A DNA stretch of 64,000 bases from NCBI GenBank assembly GCA_958510825.1, contig OY294049.1, positions 35,306,774-35,370,773 of the forward strand, written 5' to 3'. The notes under the pieces are model-generated. The model worked only from the letters and a program-made list of their open reading frames with translations, had not been told where the DNA came from and did not search any database. Below are positions 46,279 through 56,379 of the stretch, in pieces; position 1 is the first letter of the stretch; every line of letters begins with the position of its first letter. The DNA is from Brachypterus glaber (Eukaryota > Arthropoda > Insecta > Coleoptera > Kateretidae). Position numbers and translations under genes: made by a program.

Positions 46279-46616
46279 CTGTAAATAGGAATCAATATCC
46301 AAATGGTTAAAGTTCAAAATGGAAGAAAAAATATATATAACTATGGTCTGTTTTTTCAAGCAAGATAGTAAATTAAAAATCGCACAGTGAATATTTTCAA
46401 AACAGATTCAAATATTGGATGTGAGAATATACTGCGTAGTTTATTTTATAAAACATAACTATATTCTATACACAAACATATACTATTCAAACCTGTTGTA
46501 AAAATATTTACTGTGGCATTTTTAATTTACGATCTTGCTTGAAAAAACAGACCATAGTTATATATATATTTTTTCCGCCATTTTGAACTTTAGCCTTTTG
46601 GATATTGATTCCTTTT
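46279..46616. repeat. Palindrome split at its centre by a MITE
   Basis: Left arm: TGTAAATAGGAATCAATATC, CAAATGGTTAAAGTTCAAAA, TGG, then GAAAAAATATATATAAC. The right arm, after the MITE, is the complement: GTTATATATATATTTTTTCC, CCATTTTGAACTTTAGCC, GGATATTGATTCC. Without the MITE the arms would meet at AACTAGTT. Confidence 0.8.
46344..46554. mobile_element. 211-bp TGGTCTG MITE, copy 4 (intact)
   Basis: Perfect ends TGGTCTGTTTTTTCAAGCAA / TTGCTTGAAAAAACAGACCA, flanked by TA (46342-46343, 46555-46556). Arms of about 50 bp surround an A+T-rich centre. Tc1/mariner-type target; noncoding. Confidence 0.9.
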
Positions 46617-46736
46617 TACAACTATTGTTTCCAAATTAAAAGAAATGTCCTAAAGTATGATGTTAATGTTAATACATCTTTATTTAAATACGTTTAACTT
46701 CTAAAAAATCATCAAAATATGAAAAATATATTTCAA

Positions 46737-46874
46737 GACTACGCGACAAAAATGCTGAGGGTCGCTATGCTAATAAGGTCGACTTCTACATAAATGCGCA
46801 CCGCTAACCGTGCTTATTTATGTGAAAGTCGACCTTATTCGCACTCTGGCCCTTAGCGTTTTTGTCGTGTAGTC
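46737..46874. mobile_element. 138-bp palindromic MITE, GACTACRCGACAAAAA ends
   Basis: Left GACTACGCGACAAAAATGCT, AATAAGGTCGACTT and ACATAAAT; the right reversed is GACTACACGACAAAAACGCT with the same inner words. The loop is CGCACCGCTAACCGTGC. Confidence 0.8.
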
Positions 46875-47890
46875 TTCATTTAATGATTTTCCTTATTAAA
46901 AAATAAAGGAACAAAAATACAAAGAAAATTTAGTTTTCGTTATTTTCTTCGTATGTTCTAGTATTAAAGAAAAGTAAAAGTGAAAGCTAAAGTTCTGAAA
47001 TAAATTGCGTTTGACAGAAATTAACAGGTATTAGACCCATTTTGTAAATTAAAAATATATAAATAGGATGTATTTCAAATAGCGCACTTTAACGCAAGAC
47101 CTTTTGCTAGTCTATAATATAAGTATATGCCTGAAATTTTACACTGAACAAAAATTCTTTCCTTTTCTTCTTTCCTTTTTTAAGGAGGAAAAATACATTT
47201 TTTTTATTTTTATTTTTTTAGGAAAAATTTTTGTCGAGTAATGAACTCAAGCGGTACCTGTGCGCCCTGTGTAGTTTTGCGTTTACAACTTCATGTATAT
47301 TAAAAAAGGCCGTAGATAATTTAATTGACATGCGTTTCGCTGAAAATAATGCAGTAAACTAAACGCGAGACGTTTATGGGTGTAAACAAAAAGTAACATA
47401 AAAATTCTGCACTTAAATCATTTTACCGCCAATTATTACGCATAGTTTAAAAAAATTAAATACTTTTTTTCACTACTAGCTTTAGAACATACCATTATTT
47501 ATCATGTTTTCAGACTGTAAAATCAATTTTCTTCACTTATAGGAATAATAATTTTTTCTCTCCTAGTAGGAGTAAATTTTATAAACAATTGATTTCTGTC
47601 ACTTTAGATGTTTCAGTTCTTTGTGCAACTTTTACTAATTAAACTCAAGAAAATAGCTTTAAATAACTTTCTATTTATTAAATATAATTAATTATAATTA
47701 TTAGCAATTAATACAATCAATAATTAGCTAAATATTATGAAAAAAATTTTTTTTTTAAAAACTAAATTTTTAAACGTCAGCTCACAGTATTTATTTGAGC
47801 AAGGCTACTTGATTTTTATGAAAATTTCAAGAAATATCATTTCTCTTAATAATTTATTTTATTATTTGAATAAAAATAGTTAAATAGTGC
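46875..47890. other. A+T-rich DNA without recognised gene
   Basis: T-rich and A-rich runs, no repeat partner and no coding sequence seen. Confidence 0.4.
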
Positions 47891-48036
47891 TAGTAGTGGA
47901 AAAACTAATATATAAACCACGGTAGAGAAGACTATCATAGCCTCGCACTCTTAAATCCCTTGCTCCTACGCAGCTTGGGATTTAATATGCTCGGCTATAA
48001 AAAAATATCTTCTCTACCTTGGTATATAATTACTAT
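47891..48036. mobile_element. Palindromic MITE (TAGTGRAAAAA class), second type
   Basis: The outer end TAGTGGAAAAACTAATATAT, CCACGG and GTAGAGAAGA mirrors TCTTCTCTACC, TTGGTATATAATTACTA. Inside, TAGCCTCGCA and TTAAATCCC-TTGC pair imperfectly with GGGATTTAA-ATGC and TCGGCTA. The outer word is shared with 7092-7205 but the inner words are not. Confidence 0.65.
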
Positions 48037-48059
48037 AAAGTAATTTTTTTTTAGTCATT

Positions 48060-48330
48060 GTCTTTTTTGTCTAGGGGATAAAATTTATAATTTTAGACTA
48101 AAAAAGTTGTAATTTTCGAACTTCCCCCCCCATAAATTTTCTTTGCTACAGTCCTGCATTAAAAAAAATTGCCCCCATGCCCCTTGACCACACTTTAAAA
48201 GCTAAAAATATCAAATAAGTGCCAAAAGGTAGTTCAAGTTGTCATAGTTAAGTGTTTAAAATTTGAATTCATGGTCTAAACTCGATCAAAAGTTAAGAGG
48301 GGAAGGGTTGACTTTGAACCAACTGTATAA
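48060..48330. mobile_element. Two MITE fragments side by side
   Basis: 48060-48160 matches the right part of the hAT MITE at 4775-5092 (AAAAAAGTTGTAATTTT, CTTCCCCCCCC, CTTTGCTACAGTCCTG). About 48170-48330 matches one arm of the inverted-repeat element at 52911-53338 (GACCACACTTTAAAAGCT, GTTCAAGTTGTC, AAAAGTTAAGAGGGG). Both are decayed halves. Confidence 0.6.
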
Positions 48331-48831
48331 TATTATGTAAGACAAAAACACAAATAAATTAAGGTTCTGGGGTATTTATAATAAATTTGTAAATGAGATG
48401 TAAATAAAAAAAATGCAAATGCATTTACTAGTTTCAAACAAAAACCCAAACAATTAATTTTAAAGTGTAATATATTTGTGCTTTGGACATGTCAGGTCCC
48501 CTTCTTTGGCTTTTATCTTTACTACCCCATTTATTAGAAGTCCCTTTACTTGTGGTACTAATTTTTATGAGCATTATCAGTGGATCAAACAGCCGTTGCA
48601 GATCAAACACATAATTTAATGTAAGCTTTTCGTCACCTGTCGCATTTTCACGACTTACAATATCACATTTTCGAAAGGTGTAAATGAAGCCGGAAGAAAT
48701 AAATATTACTTTGACACCTATAAGTTTTTGATAAGATAAATCTATGGCATATCCCATTTATTGACTCTCAAACACCAGTATCAAATTTATTCATTTTTTT
48801 TTCACGAGCCTTAACTGTTTTGTACAGGTAA

Positions 48832-49085
48832 CAACGAACTAATAACTCTTTTTTCTAGAATACGCATACCATTAAAATAAAGTATCGCCAACATCTCGGT
48901 TTGTTTGTAAACAAATAGTAGGTGTATTCAGGCCTGAACAATAACAATTACCAGTAACTGGTATTGTTGTCTCTGTTAGAACAAAGATGTGCGAGTAAGA
49001 CAGACGAATGTTTATGTTGCCGACGTTTTTGTCAGTTTTAACGAATGAAATGCCTATTCTAGAGGGAAGAGTTATTATTTCGTTG
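48832..49085. mobile_element. hAT-like MITE (CAACGAACTAATAAC), copy 2
   Basis: 254 bp, very similar to 27900-28152 throughout. Flanks ACAGGTAA (48824-48831) and ATAGGTAA (49086-49093) are an 8-bp target duplication with one mismatch. Confidence 0.85.
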
Positions 49086-50100
49086 ATAGGTAAGGATTAC
49101 ACCGATTCAAAAAAATAACCTCAATTACCAGACTATATTTTTCTTACGTATTTTTGAGTGCTCTTAACGAATTTGACAGTTAAAAACCTTGCTGACAATA
49201 TACAAATTAAAGAGCAAGACCATCTCGTAACGCACATGGTTAACACGTTCATTGTCAACGGCACACACTGTGTGCCATCGGCTGTTTTCGCCAGGGGCCG
49301 ATGTCACACGGTGTTTGCCACGGTATGCCTAACTACAACAGTTTAATTGTGCGTCGGCAGTTGTATGTAGATGCTGCGGTCGCTCCGACCCCTTAAATAG
49401 ATCCTAATACGTTTCTGGGTAGCCTTGGTTTTGGAGTTTCGTGTTTTACGGTGTTGCTATGGGGTCAAAGGTTCCAGGACCGTCACGATCAAAGATACAG
49501 TTTACGTACGCGGGCTCCGACGTGTACACCGGATATACCCGATATACCTGGTTGTAAAAAGTTAATAGTACACGAATTAAAATCAAACACCCTTAAAAAA
49601 TAATTTACAGGATATTCCAAGTTATTAAGCTGACAATTGAAAAAAATCTCGGACTTGTCTAATGGCCGTTTAAAGATTAATTTCATTTAATAGTTACAAT
49701 AACATGATTACAGTCCATTTCCAAAATAATAATAGGCATTTGTGTGCAATTTTATCACCACTAATGTTATAACGTTAGTGTGTGACAACAAAATTTAATA
49801 TTTCTAATTTGTAAATTATAGGGATAACTTTGCATTAAAACAGAGGGTAGCAGCTGGCAAATGGACCATTGTGATGTATGTAATGTCATATTATTAAAAA
49901 CAATGCCGGTAGTTTAAATTACAGTAACTTCTCTAGCGTTTTGTTTACGATATTCATGCAAAAACACTTCTTTATTTGTGAAAATAAAAATTACCTAAAC
50001 ATAAATTGCGTATCACTAAAACGAGTTTTATTTAAATAGAGAATTCTGCACTGAAAAAAATAGAATGAAGTATTATACCAATACAATATGAATAATTCCC
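49086..50100. other. Spacer with a less A+T-rich block (49235-49530)
   Basis: The block contains TTAACACGTTCATTGTCAAC at 49240, a perfect palindrome GGCACACACTGTGTGCC at 49260-49276, and a 32-codon frame starting ATGGGGTCAAAGG at 49458. TTAA plus CACGTTCATTG-like words occur at some piggyBac ends (53608 TTAACCCTTTCGTTGCTGTG is similar), but no partner end was found. Undecided. Confidence 0.35.
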
Positions 50101-50109
50101 CACCCCCCC

Positions 50110-50460
50110 CCCAACCACGCTGAAGTTGGGAAAATCCACTGTTCAGAAAAGTTGGGAAAATTGAGGGGTACAGTTGGGAAATTGGTCAGTAAATTCCGAC
50201 AGGAATACAGCTTTTTTCTCTAGTTGGGAAAATTGTAGTAGTACAGTTGCGAATTTTTTCGGAGCTGAGGACTTTTTTTTTGTCATCAAAATTTCTGGCA
50301 GGGATAAACATTTTTTGGGGTTGGGGACCTTTTTTTTAGTTATCAAAATTCCTGGCAGGGATAAAAGATTTTTTTTTTTGGAAGTTGGTAAATTTCTTAA
50401 TTTTAAGTTGGGAAATATTTGGTCCGCCCCTCCAATAAAATCGCTTCAGAGCACCCCTGC
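50110..50460 (-). mobile_element. Degraded hAT-like element with 57-bp repeat
   Basis: On the minus strand it opens CAGGGGTGCTCTGAAGCG, an hAT-like end. Inside are repeated AGTTGGGAAAATT words and two 57-bp units (from about 50265 and 50322) with TATCAAAATTCCTGGCAGGG. Open frames on both strands are low-complexity artefacts. Confidence 0.5.
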
Positions 50461-51396
50461 ACTATGGAACAAACCGGGCCATAGGCCGGACATCGGGTAA
50501 AAAATAAAAATTGAAAAATAAGGGTTTAAATTCGTTTTTCTTATATTTAATTATCTTATACATTGAGTACAGGCAAAATTTCCATGTAGAACTAAGGGAA
50601 CGTTTAAGTATTACGTAAAGCAAATGTTGGTCATTTTGGACTTATTATTTGGAAGTGTATTATATAAAAAAATAAAATATTATGTATATCTCCTATTTTT
50701 TGTTTTTATTATTTTTTTTTAATCTTCCTACATCAATGATTAAAATATTTAGTTTATTTTACACATGGCTTAAGAACTTGAAATAAAGATTTTCGCGAAA
50801 ATAGGGGATTACATTTATTTTTAGGGTTGATCATATCTTTATCATATTAAATGCTTTAATTTTAAGCATTTCTCCAAAAATGATGACTTTTCAAAAAAAT
50901 AGTCCTAATTTTGTGCAAATACAGTAGGGTTCAAAAACCGATGCGTCACTGACTCCGCCATTTTGGATTTTTAAGTTATGGACATTGGTCTGCATCAACA
51001 TAATCAAAAGAAGCCATATGACACATTTTCAGAAAGATCGAAACAAAAATTTTGGATGGTGCGGAATTTTTTTTATTTTTTTCATTTTTTAAGGTCCTTT
51101 AAGAAAAATACATCTTATATGATATATAAATAATAAAAAAACGAGATATATTTCGTTCTATAAATTGTACCTGTTTTAAAATTTTGCAATCTTTTAATTC
51201 CATTTTAAATTTCCCCCAACGTTTAAATAAAAGAAACTTTCTTCAGCAGCATTAAAATTATAAAATTCGAAAAAGTAACATTAACGTTTGTTCCTGCAGG
51301 AAATTAAGGATATGATTTATTATTATACTCCTCGCAGTTTAATAACTAGAAGAGTATTATACTATAGTTTTCAAATTTGCAAAATCGTCCAAGGAA
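50461..51396. other. A+T-rich DNA without recognised gene
   Basis: Contains one CCGCCATTTTGGATTTTTAA box at 50955. Nothing else supportable. Confidence 0.35.
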
Positions 51397-51650
51397 CCCA
51401 TATAGCACACGTTTTACGATGGATATCTTCAGGATATACTTTTTTAATAAACGAGAATTTGCGACTTCCCCAGGATATACGGATATAATCTTGTTACTAA
51501 ACGGGAAGTCGAGCTACTTCCGAACCGGTATATCCCATGGAGATACCTCGTACCTCCAAAATGTCATTCGTATGTCCTAGGGACGTCCCGAGGGATATTT
51601 CCCGGAGACATACTGCCCGTATATCCCAGAGATGTCCCGAAAGAAACAAA
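51397..51650. mobile_element. GGATAT/ATATCC array, left-ended
   Basis: Opens with CCCATATAGCACACG, matching the end class of 17562-18228. It shares AACGGGAAGTCGAGCTACTT with that element's AACGGGAAGTCAAGCGACTT, and carries GGATATC, GGATATAC, GTATATCCC and GACGTCCC words. The right end was not found. Confidence 0.65.
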
Positions 51651-52555
51651 AAAATTAAGTCTGCCATGTTATAGCAATGTAAAATTATATAAATCACCAA
51701 AGTTTAGTTTTTATCGAATGAAAATTAATCTTAATTTTAGGAATGGATATAAATAAAACTCACCCGGTATATCAAGAGAAAATGCAATATACACCACCGC
51801 GAAGAGTTTACTATAGACTGAGAAGCATCATACATCTTAACGGCTTGTTTTTATTGTAACCTCTTTAAATTTAAAATGCAGTGTTACCAATGAAGGTTTG
51901 ATCACCCCTCCTAAAAATAATAGTATTATCGCCCATTTAAAACGCCGTTTGTGTCTGTAAGCAGAAAAAAAACGCGTTTTGTCAATTTTTTATACGTGAG
52001 GGTGCCGTAGGCGTGCAAAAAGTAATCTAATCTAAAGTAAATTGAAGTTATATCTTAGTTATTAGGATTTGATGCCTATTCTGTTTTAATATTGCTATTC
52101 CAAGGGCAAGGTATAATCACATAATAAAATTTTAATTTGGTAGAAGAATGCATAAAACTAATTTTTAAGGCATGTGGATTATTTGAGGGTTTTATGATCA
52201 AAACTATCTTTTATCAGCTACGAGATTTAAAGAACCTGAAGAATACGTAAAAGGGGGACCAATTTTCTCATATGAGGCCAAGCAATTAGATCAACAACTG
52301 AGCCAACTCCTTTTTTAATAAGTTATAAACAACCGCCAAAGAAATAACTTTTTTAATTAGTACTAATACTAACTTATAAGAAAACTAGACAAAAGGCAAA
52401 CTAGCTAGCAAAATACTTTAAAAATGGCGCCCCAACCTGGGGATATTAAAAGATTAGTTTTGGTTTTCCTTTTTTTATATTTATCTTTACGAATTTAACG
52501 ACGCTCTACCGAAATATGGTATAAACCAAATCCTCTCCCTGCACTTCCGGTCCAG
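51651..52555. other. A+T-rich DNA without recognised gene
   Basis: No supportable feature; one TGGCGCCC word near 52426. Confidence 0.35.
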
Positions 52556-52557
52556 AT

Positions 52558-52596
<39 letters not shown>

Positions 52597-52597
52597 T
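52556..52597 (-). repeat. (TTTA)n microsatellite, possible (TAAA)n tail
   Basis: About ten uninterrupted TTTA units. By analogy with 42841-42868 this may be the 3' tail of a minus-strand non-LTR insertion, but no coding sequence is readable beside it. Confidence 0.75.
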
Positions 52598-52910
52598 ACG
52601 GGAAACCCCATTACAAGTTAAATATGAAATAATATTTATATTATATAACAAAATATAAAATATACTTAATATAAAACAAAAAAAAAGAATTAATAAACTT
52701 TTTAAGCAAATAACTTATTTGAAATAAGTAATAACGTAACTTTAAGACTTAAAGTTAAAAGACAATTTATTTAGGGACAGAATAAGTAATTAAAAAGCCG
52801 CGAAGATATGCAATGCTACTAATTCCATTGTATACTATTCACAGTAAATAAAAAAAAAATTTTTTTAATAAGATCTTTTTTTTGAAAAATGAAGTTTTTC
52901 GCAAATAATT

Positions 52911-53338
52911 GTAAAGAGTGGTCCAAAAGTTATCCCCCTCTTAACTTTTGAACGAGTTGAGATATCGACTTCAAATTTAGAACTCATAAATAAGACAACT
53001 TAAACTATCTTTTAGCATATATTAAAAACTTTCAGATCTTAAAATGTGGGCAGAGGGACCTGAGGGCATATTGTTTTAAATGGAAAGGGGGGTAGTGTAA
53101 CACATAATTTTAAAGCTTATAAAATTCTCCATTTCACTATATAGTTTTTATTATTTTTAAACCTACTTTTTTAAATAACCCTAGGCCCCCTGTCCACATT
53201 TTAAGAGCTGAAAGTATCAAATATATGCTTAAAGATAGTTTAAGTTGTCTTATTTAAGAGTTCTAAATTTGACGACGATATCTCAACTCGTTCAAAATTT
53301 AAGAGGGGGGGAGGGTGACTTTTGGACCGCTCTGTATG
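52911..53338. mobile_element. Inverted-repeat element, GTGGTCCAAAAGTTA arms
   Basis: Arms 52914-53070 and 53182-53336: GGTCCAAAAGT, CTCTTAA, TTTTGAACGAGTTGAGATAT, AAATTTAGAACTC, AATAAGACAACTTAAACTAT and CTTAAAATGTGG in both, inverted. A half-copy lies at about 48170-48330, and TTTTTTTTGGACCACCCTGT at 27128 looks like another end. Confidence 0.8.
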
Positions 53339-53355
53339 TAATACCTTTTATAGGT

Positions 53356-53437
53356 ATTGTCACTCAAAATTCAAGCATAGATAAAATTATAATACTATAT
53401 ATAATATTATAAAGTTTTATGAATTTTGAGTGACAAT
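53356..53437. mobile_element. 82-bp palindromic MITE
   Basis: ATTGTCACTCAAAATTCA on the left, exact complement TGAATTTTGAGTGACAAT on the right; A+T-only centre. Confidence 0.8.
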
Positions 53438-54285
53438 TCCTCAAATTAAAGTCGTTAGGGGAAAGAAATGTGATGGTTATTTTAATGAGATAATAAAAGT
53501 ACGATTTAAAAATCTAAAAAACTTATTGTAAGTTAAAGTTTATACTTTATAGCGGCTTATCTTATGTTTTCTAGTGGATTTATTACACTTTTTATTGGCA
53601 ATTTTTAACCCTTTCGTTGCTGTGGCACCAATGTAGCGTGTGGTACAAATACATAAAAATTCCATGGAACAAGTTCATTGCTATTAAAAATATATAACAT
53701 TAAATTTTAATATTATAGTAAAAAACTGTTCACGAAGATAACTTTATATATTTATTTGCTCATTAATATAACTGAAATCATTAATTTCAACTCCTTAATT
53801 TTGTAATTTTTTATACGAAGCGGTTTGGAGAACACTGGGCTTTTTCGGAGAATATTGGGCTTTCTTTAGAGTAGGTAGTACCTACCTACTAGGAACTATG
53901 GGACAGTTCAACAATTACACTGATTATTTTTTAACGTTTTTATCAACCAATCATTTAACAATATTTATGACCACGTGTTTATTTCTGTCCAATCATATTA
54001 CAGTTATATCGGGAATTTTCTACTGTAGAAAATTCTAGTTAGAATCGCTGTAGTATTTTGTTTTTCAGTATTTCTCGTTTACAGCAAGATTCCATGCCTA
54101 AAACTAATTAATAATTAAATATAAGTTTTACTTTCGGTACATGATTATGAAATTAACTTTTTTCTCTAAAAAAATGAGCACCGAACGAATATACTATCAA
54201 GTTAGGCCATTTAAAAATAAATTTGTCATTTCTCTCTACTTCCTCTTCACTGCTGCTTTAAAATGTACATAACTGCAATGGACAG
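53438..54285. other. A+T-rich DNA without recognised gene
   Basis: Includes TTAACCCTTTCGTTGCTGTG at 53606, a piggyBac-end-like phrase without a partner. The stretch at about 53930-54130 recurs inverted at about 57040-57280 (ATTTTTTAACGTTTTTATCA / TGATAAAAACATTAAAAAAT, and TTCTACTGTAGAAAATTCTA / TAGAATTTTCTACA), so an older repeat is shared. Confidence 0.45.
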
Positions 54286-54416
54286 CATTCCAATACGTTA
54301 GGCAACATAAATTTAGGTATTCAATACAAAACCCAAAAAGAAAATTCCCTAAAAATATTATATTTGGATTTTATTACAGTGAAACAAAAAATGTGCATGA
54401 TATGCAAAATTATTAA

Positions 54417-54551
54417 GGGCCACTTGCACCAAATTTTGGTACGGGATTAACTCAGCTAAACCGAGTTTAAGTTAAAAAGGCTGAGTTCTGATTGGTCAGC
54501 CGTCAATTTAATCCAAGTTTAAAGTTAAACCAGCATTGGTGCAAGTGGCCC
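54417..54551. mobile_element. 135-bp PIF/Harbinger-type MITE with empty site
   Basis: Ends GGGCCACTTGCACCAA / TTGGTGCAAGTGGCCC, inner arms TTAACTCAGCTAAACC / GTTTAAAGTTAAACCAGC. Flanked by TAA (54414-54416, 54552-54554). The related sequence at about 2680 reads ATTATTAAAGAGTAC on the complementary strand, a single TAA without insert, which proves insertion and the 3-bp duplication. Confidence 0.92.
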
Positions 54552-54697
54552 TAAAGAATACATAAAACAGCTTATTAAACACAATTATTATAATCAATGA
54601 CTGTCAAATTAAGGAGTAGGTCATACGTTCCCAAGGAAACTTTAGACCTACTGTACACATAGCTGTGTTATAAAAATTAAAAAAAAGATTTTTACTT

Positions 54698-55298
54698 CAG
54701 TTGCTTTTCATCCGTGAAACGAGTAATATGTACTTTCGGCAGGAATTAGTAATACGTTAAGCGCGTTTAATTTTCTAGCACCAAGTCTTTTAGTATTAGT
54801 TATTTATTTATTTATTTGCTATCTTAGATATGCCCCAGAATCGATTTTATATATTTTATAGTGATTGTATGGAAGATGTGCAGTAAAATGACGAACATGT
54901 GATTATATTGGAGTAAGAAGGGAATTTTATGTTTTTTAATCATTTATAATGCTGATAAATTGTGATTTGGAAGCAACTAACACGTGAAGAAGTTTTTATA
55001 CGTACAAATTTTTTTATATACTAGCGCATGCGCAAATATATTTACAAATTAGAAAAAACTGCCTTGTCAACAGCTAACACAACCAACAGTAAACACGAAA
55101 AGGAAAGAAGGAAAAGAAAAAGAAAAGGTCTTACAGAAGACTGGAAATTTTATATATTTAAAACAGGAGTGGGCATGGCGAAAAGCCAGACAAGAACCAC
55201 TCTTGGTGAATTGAGTAACTAAGAGGGATCTGGCTAATTATCTCACTGAGAAAAGGCCAAAATAAAGGAAGAAGAAGAAGAAGAAGAAGAAGAAGAAG
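54698..55298 (+). mobile_element. Retroposon with (GAA)n tail and 13-bp target duplication
   Basis: 601 bp ending in AATAAAGGAAGAAGAAG..., flanked by the perfect 13-bp duplication AAGATTTTTACTT (54685-54697 and 55299-55311). The empty site is represented at about 2510 (complement). The 55028-55222 open frame within it is basic (KERRKRKRKG) but has no domain that I recognise. Microsatellite tail and long duplication indicate target-primed reverse transcription; family unknown. Confidence 0.85.
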
Positions 55299-55559
55299 AA
55301 GATTTTTACTTAAAAAAAAACAAATATCTTACCTTCATGTAATTTAAAATATAATCTAAAATGTTATTTTTACCTAAAATATGCATAATTTTATTTTAAA
55401 ACAATAATAATTATACTTTTATCTCTTTCTATAGAACTTCTCTCTTTATTTAATCTAAATAGGCGGCAGTCCATTTGTAATTTCAAATTAATTTATATTT
55501 AGTAAAGATTACTACCTGCTGCCTACTGCCTGCTGCTCGTCTGTAAACCCTACATTATT

Positions 55560-55787
55560 ATTCAAGGAATATTATAATAATACGAATGACACAATAATCA
55601 TAAAATAAGTAAAGGTATCGCAAAGTAACATCAGATTGTGACAAAGTGACTGCGATAAAAAAGGGAGTTAAGTGTAAGGAATAGTGAATATGCGATCGTA
55701 AAAAGTATAGTATGGTCATTCTTTTAAGTGTATGTGTGATTTCGGTGGATTTGATGGTGTGTAATTTCAATAATCGCGCCGTTTGCC
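55560..55787 (+). promoter_or_regulatory. Possible 5' UTR/promoter region of the exon at 55788
   Basis: Less A+T-rich than its surroundings and free of recognisable repeats. Short upstream ATGs are present (for example 55712), one opening a frame that overlaps the proposed start. No convincing TATA box; transcription start not assignable. Confidence 0.3.
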
Positions 55788-55924
55788 ATGGGACAATCAT
55801 TATGGAAACGGTTACGAGTATTGAAGTGGTGCTTGGCGTGTTTTATGTTCGTTTTAGTTGCGTTTTATATTCGTGGGGACAGAGAGAACGAGAAAAAAAA
55901 GGACAGTGGTTTTTCGGTGACGAG
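55788..55924 (+). CDS. Putative first coding exon, type II membrane protein N-terminus
   Basis: The ATG sits in a favourable context (GTTTGCCATGGG). The 45 codons plus 2 bases begin MGQSLWKRLRVLKW, a short basic cytosolic tail. A hydrophobic stretch of about 14 residues (CLACFMFVLVAFYI) follows, then the charged, polar segment RGDRENEKKKDSGFSVT. This is the usual layout of a Golgi type II signal-anchor protein such as a glycosyltransferase: tail, anchor, stem (family knowledge; the specific enzyme cannot be named). The exon ends AG at 55923-55924 before GTGAGA (55925), a good splice donor. Unspliced, the frame hits TGA at once, which fits an exon boundary. Less A+T-rich than its surroundings and outside any repeat. 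No second exon was identified downstream, so the intron probably extends past the window or the exon is spurious. Confidence 0.5.
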
Positions 55925-56379
55925 GTGAGATCGGATCTAGGAGGCTGTCACCAGTGACAGTTACCGCTGAGAATGAAAAATCGAAGCGGGCCTGGTCTTT
56001 CTCTCTGCGACACGCTGTTGGGGATTTACACACGGAAGATTGTCTGCTGATAAGAAATTTTGTACGCTAAGGACTTTTTTTTTTGTCTACGATGACAAAA
56101 AGAATAAAATATATTCTCATATTGATCCATTTAGTTTTCCAGTAAAAATAATTTTAAACCGGGACGTTCATGCCACAAATATTGACACTAAACTCCACGC
56201 AGAGTTGGTGCTCATTTGTTTCTTGTTTTATAGTTAATAAATTTCCTAGGCAAGGTTGACTATCAGCAAATTTGAATGGAAACTCTGAATTGGATTGGAC
56301 TGGAACTACCCTAAGGAAACCCCAGTCAAGTACTACCAGACTAGATTTACACTTTACATGACAAGGAACAAGAAGGATT
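55925..56379. other. Start of putative first intron
   Basis: The first 110 bases stay less A+T-rich (CTGTCACCAGTGACAG palindrome at 55946-55961); the rest is A+T-rich. No acceptor followed by a convincing coding stretch was found. Confidence 0.35.

Larger units (their letters stand above)
54286..55485 (+). mobile_element. Fragment related to the middle of 2215-3190, twice interrupted
   Basis: Matches the reverse complement of about 2394-2820: TGCAATGGACAGCATTCC, CAAAACCCAAAAAGAAAATT, ATATTTGGATTTTATTACAG, CAATGACTGTCAAATTAAGG, CATAGCTGTGTTATAAAAAT, TTTACCTAAAATATGCATAA. Two insertions break it: a Harbinger-type MITE (54417-54551) and a retroposon (54698-55298). The uninterrupted relative serves as empty site for both. 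Confidence 0.8.

Noticed and set aside
48434..48757. 107-codon open frame on the minus strand
   Set aside because: No recognisable domain, and a few frames over 100 codons are expected by chance in both strands of 64 kb at this composition. A GTAAGT donor-like word inside it does not define an exon by itself. Transcript evidence would be needed.
50143..50500. Overlapping open frames of 67 and 108 codons on both strands
   Set aside because: They run through a T-rich region with a 57-bp tandem repeat and poly-T; the peptide is repetitive as a consequence.
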